Positions 18,423 to 25,447 of a stretch of DNA of 25,447 bases are shown piece by piece. Made by a program: the position numbers and the translations under genes. Each line of letters starts with the position of its first letter. Position 1 is the first letter of the stretch. The notes under the pieces are model-generated. The model ran no database searches, was not told the DNA's origin, and saw only the letters and a program-made list of their open reading frames with translations. This DNA is from Chara braunii. Lineage: Eukaryota > Streptophyta > Charophyceae > Charales > Characeae. Location of the stretch: the NCBI GenBank assembly GCA_003427395.1, contig BFEA01000051.1, positions 2,343,605 through 2,369,051 on the forward strand. The letters are read 5' to 3'.

Positions 18423-19209
18423 GCACTGCCTATATTGCATGGTTGTGACATGAACTTTCATTTATCTTCTTTCAATAAAAGTTATAATCATTACTATTTT
18501 GTATAACATAAGAATTGCTTGGAGAACAAAAACTACTATAAACATGTCTACGAATACAATTAATATGTGAATGTAATATAATTTATACTCCCTTAAATAC
18601 TAGTCTGTAACTCTTCTACGAATACGTATTTTGTTTGTAAGAAGAAAATATAGTATGTAACATCATTTACAGTCACTTAAATACTAACCCATAATTATTC
18701 TTGAATAATAAAGTGAACTTCTACAATGAAAAAAATAGTACGACATAATATGAGGTAAAAAGGGTTAGATTATGGGATCGTAATCGGTTTGGTAATCGCG
18801 CAACGGGTCACAACGATAGAAAACTTATGAAGTACCTTATTAAAATATAAGTTACAATGTACCAAATCATATGAATCGATTAACATATTATTATTCATCC
18901 ACATTCATTGAAAAATAAAATAAAATAAATGGTGCTACATTGCTTATGCATATAAGAGAATAAAATAATGGTTGAGGCTAAAAAAAACGTATATGTCAAT
19001 GCAACACATTATCTCTTAAACAAAAAATAAAGATGACTTAGTTCTCAACAAGACCTCCTCAGTTTCTTAATTTTATAGGGAAAATCAGATACAAAATAGT
19101 GTTAAAATGTCCCGTACACCTAAACATTATATATCTTTACCAAATGTTTCAAGTTGGTTTGAGTCATTTGGAATGCAATTAAACATTTTCACATAAGTTT
19201 TGTAATTAA

Positions 19210-19625
19210 CTAGGAAGTTTTTTATGCTTGGCCGGGCCTGAACGGTTGGGCACCTGGGCATGACGCCCAGGGGGGTCTGATGCTCGGGGAACCCAAACGG
19301 GCAAAAAAATAAAATAAAATAATAATAATAATAATTTTTCTGCACTTTCCCAGAGGAACCCAAATCCGGGCTTGTTTCATTTTTTGAGAGTTGGCTGGCA
19401 AGGGGGGGGAAAGGGGGTATAAATTATTTTTAAAGGGGCTAAGAAGGGTTCAAGGGGGGTCCTTTAGTGTGAGTTTGTTATTTTATTTTTTACCTCTGAT
19501 TCAGTGACGAATTCTGATATAACTCTCAACCAAAAGTTGTTTGTATTACAATTCTACACAACATATTTTGTTTCTGAAAACTTTTGACGTTCATTGGGTG
19601 CCCGGACGCTCGGATAAAAACCTAG
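19210..19625 (+). mobile_element. Miniature transposon copy C, 416 bp, perfect 8-bp duplication
   Basis: Flanked by exact GTAATTAA (19202-19209 and 19626-19633). The left end is CTAGGAAGTTTTTTATGC; the right end read inward is CTAGGTTTTTATCCGAGC. The left arm has GGCCGGGC and gggcacctgggcatgac motifs; the right arm has gggtgcccggacgc. The interior has a G-run followed by ggggtataaatta near 19418-19430, then the core at 19505-19565. It contains an ATT/AAT trinucleotide run near 19317-19336. It is the best-preserved of the A/B/C subgroup and defines the family ends. Confidence 0.88.
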
Positions 19626-19950
19626 GTAATTAAAAAAAAAAAGATGCGTGTGACCCTGTATTAGTCTAACAACAAAACTAAATAAGAAACCCTTAACTTG
19701 AGATGACAACTGAATGCAAATCTTTACTTGGAAAGACAAAGTAATTATGAATCATAACACATCTCGATGCGTGTTTTCACAAATATATTTCAACAATTGT
19801 AATAAGCATGACCTTAGAATCAAGCCCTATAGTTTTATGTTTATGACAATTTTACGATTAAATACAATTTTTGCAACCAAATCGATGTTTTCTGCACACG
19901 GACATAGAGGGGATGGAGTTGCTCCTTAGTTAAATACTACTTTACCTGGA

Positions 19951-20317
19951 CTACCTGTTGTCCTGTAGCAGGACGTCACGACTGGACAGTCAAGGGAGTC
20001 TCGAACATCCGGGTCGGGACAACTCCATTTAATAATTTTATAGCACGTAAAAAAATAAAAAATTACGAATTTATTTTATTATATTTTTTATTTTAAATTC
20101 ATAAATAATTTTGATGTGACCCCAAGATAAAAGTTCGTTAGTTTATTTTTTGCATAACATAATTTATTTTTAAAAATTTTGATTTTTTTATTATTATTAT
20201 TATTATTTTCGTTCGAGCTCGAACAGACTGCCCTGAGAGGAGGTCTGACCGATTGTCTGATTGGACAACCGAGCATGGTCATGGGGGTTCCAGACGTCTG
20301 GCCCGATAACATCATAG
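19951..20317 (+). mobile_element. Miniature transposon copy E, approximate ends
   Basis: The core at 20104-20162 (ttttgatgtgaccccaag, tgcataacataatt) matches the other copies. The arms differ again: they carry GTCTGA/GGTCTGACC and ccagacgtctgg motifs on the right, and gtcctgtagcaggac and actggacagtc on the left. A candidate target duplication is tttacctg (19941-19948) and tttaccca (20318-20325), identical in the first six bases, so the ends are uncertain by a few bases. Confidence 0.6.
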
Positions 20318-20454
20318 TTTACCCAATGTTCGCATTAAAAAGAACGAGGATGTTATTGCATTAAAATTTTGTATCAAATGTATAGTCATCTTATAAGCAA
20401 ATCTTCCTCATCGAGTATGAACAAAATTGCTGGCAAACTAATATATAAAAAGTG

Positions 20455-21746
20455 CAGCCTCCTTGGTTTGAACCACAAAATCTGCTTGGGGAGGACCGAG
20501 GTGACACTTGTAGTTCAAACGACCACTTCATGTGTCCAGTAAACTGTAAGCAAGGAGGGAGAAAAGGACAATAAATGAAAGGTTATAACAAATTATTTTG
20601 TCAAAGTTTCACCCGCTAATCAAAAGGTTGAACCTTCTACATTCTTTCTAACTCATCATACTGTAAGTGATAGTACAACTTAACCCTGGTTGTAGTTAAA
20701 CATCAAAAACTGCCTCACAACTGATATCCTTAGGTGGGCACCAACCATTTCCCTCGAGGTACATGTGATGAACATCAAAACAAATTATCACCCACCCACA
20801 TCAATTGAAAAACTCTATAGACTGTCGGTTCACACCTCATCATAAATCAGGAAAACACCCATGAAACAAATAACAGTTTTTCCTAGCTAGGGAATACACT
20901 CCAGAGAGGGCGCTGACACCAGAGGCACAACATGACCTCGTAGTGACGACCCCAAACACTTAAGTTCAATCTAACCGGAAAAACATGTAGCGGGTGCTAT
21001 CAAAGGCGTGCTATATTTGATCAAACATAACTGTTCGGTAAAGTTTCAACTGCAAGAGAAAAAATAATAACAAATTCGGGTTTATGAGAAACTGTTCCGT
21101 CGGAGTTTCACCGACTAATCAAAAGGTTGAATCCTCAGTAGCCTACAAAATCCTCTAGCTGATTACACTGTAAGTGACAATCTACCGCTGCCCTCTAAAG
21201 TTACCTTTAACAAAAATCAAAGCAAATGATCACTCGCCCATACAAGATGGATAACTCTACTAATTGCAACTTCACACCTCATATATATAAAAAAAAAACA
21301 CCCACAAAAGCAAGAAAGGTATGCCACAACAAAAAAATACTCAAAACACGCAACCGACACTAGATGCATAACATGGTAAAACACAAAAATACATTGGAAA
21401 GGCAGAAAATTGTATGGTGACTAGAAGAAGCCTTCCAACATTGATTGTTCTGAGGATCAGAGGATTGAATTAGCAGGTGTGGGACTGAAAAATTGATGAT
21501 CCCTACTCCTCCTTCATTCCTGTACCAGGGCTAGGGTCCGGTGGGAACCACTTGGGGGCGCCAGTGGGGATTCCTTCCATCCTCCTGCCCAACTTCTCAA
21601 AACATTCCTCAACCACCCTGCTGCCACACACCCACCCTGCATCAGATGAGATAGGACCAAGACAAGATGGCTAGATAGTCCTGGATTAGAGTGGACTAAC
21701 ACTACAATTCAAACCAACTAATACAGCAGACTACGACATCCGCAGG

Positions 21747-21780
<34 letters not shown>

Positions 21781-23606
21781 GGCAGCAACCAGATAACGAA
21801 GCCCCGGATCAACACAGACCAAAAACCTGACCCCAGACTTTCCATACAACTCAGATAGCTGAGAACCAAGCCAAAAATATCAAAAGGGACTATGACCGAC
21901 GTAAAAAAAAACAAAAACCGAAAAAAGAGACTGTAACGATACCAGACCCACAACAGAATACAAGCCGACAAAAACGACTTGTCCGCTGCCCGTTTGGGGG
22001 CTTCGCCGGTTACAGGCGTATTTCCAAGGACTGTGGGTGGGGGGGGGAACGGGTCCGGAAAGTCCTCTGCCGGTCTCATAGGGATGTTGGGGTCTATTGA
22101 CAGTCAGTCCTTAAATCTCAATTGGTAGTCCCTAGGCGCCTCCTCTTCCTAGTTTTCCTCCCCCTTTCCCCCTCTTTCCATGCTCTGGACCTGCATACTT
22201 CTGCTACTCATCCCTCTCGGTCCCCACCCAACCACTCCTTGGAAAACTGTAGTAGCCGTTCCCGAACGTCTTTGGATCTATGAAGGTTATCTAGTGATTG
22301 CTTCAGTGATTTCCATTTGAAGGAGAGTTCTAATTGGAAGTGTGTTTTGAATTGCTCCACCCTTTCTTTTCCAGCAGGTGACGCTCCCCACCAACAGATG
22401 GAGTTTTGGTTTTTCAAAAAGAAAAGAAAAAAAAAAAAAAAAGAGATGCACAACATGGTCGTGTAGTGACGGTCCCGACCACCGACGCTCGATCTGATAG
22501 GAAAAAAACGTAACAGGGTGTTATCAAAGTCATGGTACATATCATCAAACATAACTGCCCGGTAAACCGTAGGCAGAGAGGGAGAAAACAACAACAAACA
22601 ACGGGTTGTGACAAACTATTTCGTCAAATTTTCATCGATTCATAAAGAGGTTGTACCCTCTACAGTGTGCAGAGTTCCCTAACTAATTACATTGTAAGTG
22701 ATAATATAACTTAACCAGTTGTGGTTAATCATCATTAATTATCGAACAATTTTTTGATACTCTGAGGTGGCACCAGCCACTGCCCTTAAGGTGCCTACGA
22801 CAAAAAATCAAACCAGATTATCACCCACCCACACCAGATGGAAAACTCTACAAACTGCACGTTCACACCCCGTCACAAGCCAACACCCACAAAACAGAGG
22901 AAGGTTCGTCATAGCCAAACATACACTTCAGACACGCTAGTGGAGTGACGGCCCAGGCCAACATGGTTGCGGAGTGACGGCCCAGGCCACTGACATTTTA
23001 CTTTATCATCGGAGAAAAACGTAGCATGTTTCTTTTTAAGTCATCAAACAGAACTGGCCGAAGAACTATAGGTTGATAGAGTGGAGAGGACATTAAACAA
23101 GGGTTTGCGACAAACTGTTTCATTGGATTCCACAAACGTTTTCACGTCCTTTGTAGTCTGCAAAATCCCCTAACCGATTCCACTATAAGTGACAATCCAC
23201 CTTAAGCATCAACAACTGTCGAACAACTGATACCCTGAGGTGGGCACCAACCACTACCCTCAAGGTACTTGTGACGAATGTCAAAGCGGAGTATCACTCG
23301 CCCACACCAGATGGAAAACTCTATAAACTGCACACCCCACATCACAAACCAACAAAACACCTAAGAAGAAAAGAAAGGTATCTCACAGCCAACAAATACA
23401 CTCTAGATACGCCACTGTCACTAAAGGCACAACATGGGTGCATATGGATGGCCCCAACTACTAAAGCTCGACCAAACTAGAGAAATCCATAAGAAGGGGC
23501 TACGAAAGTCGTGGTATATATCATCAAACAGATCTGCTCCATAAACCATAAGCAAAGAGGGAGGAAAAAACAACAAATAAGGATTGGAGAAACATTTAGA
23601 AAAGTA
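20455..23606. repeat. Satellite-like tandem array, units of about 470-505 bp
   Basis: Four to five diverged head-to-tail units. Landmarks recur in order in each unit: 'gcacaacatg' (about 20927, 22448, 23430; variants at 21367 and 22962); 'agagggagaaaa'-type (20551, 22573, 23554); 'taagtgataatataactt'-type (20666, 22695, with a variant at 23186); 'aggtgggcaccaaccac' (20733, 23239 and a variant at 22764); and 'cagatggaaaactctataaa'-type (20799, 21235, 22833, 23306). Spacings between like landmarks are about 440-505 bp. Units differ by many substitutions and small indels, so the array is old. It has no coding capacity that I can support. It is interrupted by the retroposon at 21378-22442. Confidence 0.8.
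21378..22442 (+). mobile_element. 1.07-kb poly(A)-tailed retroposon inserted in the satellite array
   Basis: Flanked by agatgcataacatggt (21362-21377) and agatgcacaacatggt (22444-22459), 15 of 16 identical, with an A-rich tail (about 22418-22442) directly before the right copy. This is a normal target-primed insertion on the plus strand. The 3' part carries the ccagcaggtg, gctccccaccaa and agatggag segment shared with the insertion in the LINE. A second long A-run inside (21746-21777) suggests either a nested element or two joined units. On the minus strand 22208-22420 there is a Lys/Glu/Leu-rich frame ('QFKTHFQLELSFKWKSLKQS'), which I cannot assign to a family and regard as uncertain. Confidence 0.7.
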
Positions 23607-23696
23607 ACTTTGTGAAAAAAAAAACAAATTCCAGTGACTTTGTGAAAAAAAAAACAAATTCCAGTGACTTTGTGAAAAAAAAAACAAATTCCAGTG
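23607..23696. repeat. Three perfect 30-bp tandem copies
   Basis: The unit is actttgtg, ten A, then caaattccagtg, repeated exactly three times with no substitution. Such perfection beside a diverged satellite implies a very recent duplication. The 'HWNLFFFSQS' periodic peptide on the minus strand is a by-product. Confidence 0.95.
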
Positions 23697-24860
23697 GACT
23701 ACGTATGCATACTTTTGCGCCCTCGTGCTACGGTGGGGCAAAACATTTATGCCCCCCATTGTCACCGCCAAGTTGGGAACTTTGGGAAGAGGACAATGGT
23801 GGTTTAAAAGTGAAGTCCCACGCACTCGGGTTCTTTGCCTTTAGTTGTGAATGATCTAGATGAATAGTTAAAACATTAAAGAATTGAAGTAAGTGATGCC
23901 TTACTTTGATTCTTTGAGTTTTCGACTATCCTGGGAAGAACCAACCAGAGACCATTGTCGTCCTCAATTGATGTGTCGCCTCATCTGAGGATTTATACCC
24001 CATGGTCCATGCTGCAAAGCCGATGCCATAGGTGCCATCAAGATTGAAGACCGAAGAAGCTTGCATCCTCCGCCTATGGATAGGAGAGCAGATGTAAACA
24101 AGATTGTTGAACATCCATTTGTATGGGCACTAGGTAAGCCCTCAATTCTGACGGTTCTCGTACCACCGCCAGGATAGAGGGATACCGTAAGGGCTTTCAA
24201 CTTAAAAAAGAAAAAAGAAAAAAAAAAAGAAAAAAAAGAGGAAGGCCAAGAAAGACCTGCTGAGTGAAATTTTAGTACGACCTGGTCGAGGAGGAAGATA
24301 AGTGGATAGACACAGCCATGCTTGCAGAGAGTGCATACGAGACTGTTGGAGCGTATGAACATGACCTCCAGCAGCAGGCAAGAGGGAAACACTATCAGCT
24401 GCAGACTTTGTGTAGTAATCTGAGACTTGTTTATTTTTTTGAAAGAAATGCGTTGGCCTTAGGAATGTTATCATCAAGCTGAGTGGACCCAGGTACATTT
24501 CATGAATTTTCCACCCGTTCATCTAGTCCATTCATACCCATCGGGATTGGAACTCACGTTGTATTTCAACGGTGCATGGGTATACAAACAAAGTTCGGCT
24601 CGTTGGTAATAATTTGACACTTGATGCACACCAGGGAATTAAACCACCAGTAACTTTCCCACATGTCGGCCGCGGGCACTGCGCGCCGGCCCAAAAATCG
24701 AGAGAGGCCGCCGTTTCGATTTACCGACGGTCGCCCTTCCGTTTCAGGCCAGCGCGTTACCCAGCGCGCCCTTAAAAAAATAGCTGGGAAAGGTACGGGC
24801 GGTTTATGTTAAATTGTGTGGAAAAACGTGTCTTGGCGGATATTTGGATTTTTTAATTTT
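23697..24860. other. Unassigned region with possible exon-like fragments
   Basis: No gene can be called with confidence. On the plus strand 24276-24482 a frame opens directly after a pyrimidine-rich 'attttag', reads 'LVEEEDKWIDTAMLAESAYE' and more, and has protein-like composition. On the minus strand 24114-23926 a frame includes 'NLDGTYGIGFAAWTMGYKSS' downstream of 'ctatccatag', which could be an acceptor site. The two would lie on opposite strands. An A-rich tract (about 24205-24239) follows 'gggctttcaact' and may be a retroposon tail. 24670-24775 is strongly GC-rich. Confidence 0.3.
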
Positions 24861-25142
24861 TTTTTCATGGGATCTTCCTTGCTCCTTGCACGGCTTGGCT
24901 GCCCAGGCAAACAAGGTGTCCCGGGGGGCCCGATTGGTAGCCCATCACAGCACGCGATTTGTGCTAAAGATACTCGTCTTCCATGACTCCATATGGAGCT
25001 TTCATTAGTCCATCCCCTGAGTCTTACCCTGGGCTGACCTTAAGTGCAAAGTCAATCTTCAATGGACGTTGGACATGTTTCCCAACACATGAATAGACTG
25101 GAGCATTTGTTCATTTCCAAAAAAAAAAAAAAAAAAAAAAAA
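24861..25142 (+). mobile_element. Possible A-tailed retroposon
   Basis: Moderately GC-rich unique sequence ends in a run of about 22 A (25121-25142). That would fit the tail of a plus-strand SINE or LINE fragment. I see no B box, no target duplication and no similarity to the other insertions, so the start is a guess. Confidence 0.25.
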
Positions 25143-25447
25143 GGAAAATTTGTCTGGCGCCCCTGTATTATGCGTTATTTCGCGTCGCGCCCCTCCGACG
25201 GCCGGTTTACCCTGTCGCGCCCCTCGGCCAAAAAATATTTTCAGCAGGCCCTTGTCGGTGGTGACCGCAACTTTCCAGGACGCCCTCCTTCGACTGGCGG
25301 TCCCATTTCTGCCGGGCCCTGTGCCATATGCCCTCATGAAGGGAAGCCATCTTTCTGCAATGCCCCCGCAGACGTGAGGCGCTACAAATTCAAATTCAAT
25401 TTCAAACTGTGCCCTTCTTGACGCGGCCGCTACGTGGTTGTCGACGC
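25143..25447. repeat. GC-rich sequence with 30-bp spaced GCGCCCCT
   Basis: GCGCCCCT starts at 25157, 25187 and 25217, spaced exactly 30 bp. The last two are inside a longer shared gtcgcgcccctc (25184-25195, 25214-25225). GCCCT motifs continue further on without fixed spacing. Near 25386-25408 is a short aaattc-type repeat. It runs off the window edge; no gene is recognised. Confidence 0.5.

Noticed and set aside
21702-22079. Minus-strand 125-codon frame with hydrophobic stretches
   Set aside because: It runs through the long A-run and lies inside a retroposon; the apparent membrane segments reflect T-rich codons.

Overview
The window looks like gene-poor, repeat-dominated nuclear DNA of a plant-lineage eukaryote. 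The evidence is poly(A)-tailed retroposons, a decayed L1-type LINE with an APE-like endonuclease, miniature inverted-repeat elements with 8-bp target duplications, long microsatellites, many long A or T homopolymers, and plant-style ACGTG/G-box motifs. There is no prokaryotic gene arrangement, no ribosomal RNA and no tRNA that I can recognise. I cannot name the species; a streptophyte (land plant or charophyte-like alga) is an inference. No intact host protein-coding gene could be supported.

Layout. 1-532 is the right part of a miniature transposon (copy A) cut by the window edge. 541-1200 is a 32-bp minisatellite carrying an ACGTG core in most units. 1246-2079 is a long polypurine tract with one unresolved base. 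2508-2770 is a second miniature transposon (copy F) in the opposite orientation. 2988-3094 is a hairpin flanked by CACGTG motifs. 3469-3914 holds two SINE-like units that share one 9-bp flanking sequence three times. 4440-5450 is a GC-rich island with several bZIP-type sites and simple repeats.

About 5457-11900 is a minus-strand LINE of roughly 6.4 kb: ORF1 (11255 to 8696) overlaps the start of ORF2 (8718 to 5692). ORF2 encodes endonuclease, reverse transcriptase and the post-RT domain. It carries a handful of stops and at least two frameshifts, and is split by a poly(A)-tailed insertion at about 6131-6400. From about 12500 the composition changes to AT-rich, low-complexity DNA without recognisable genes up to about 17280.

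17287-20317 contains three or four more miniature transposons (B, D, C, E). They share an interior core with copies A and F, but their termini differ. 20455-23606 is a satellite-like array of roughly 470-505-bp units, interrupted by a 1.07-kb retroposon (21378-22442) flanked by a 16-bp near-perfect duplication. 23607-23696 is a perfect 30-bp triplet repeat. The remainder to 25447 holds poly(A)-tailed and GC-rich sequence that I could not assign.

The only system-like content is transposon biology. The autonomous-type LINE could supply machinery to the SINE-like units. The miniature elements would depend on a transposase encoded elsewhere. The strongest unusual signal is the miniature-element group, whose interior is conserved across copies while the subterminal repeats change from copy to copy.
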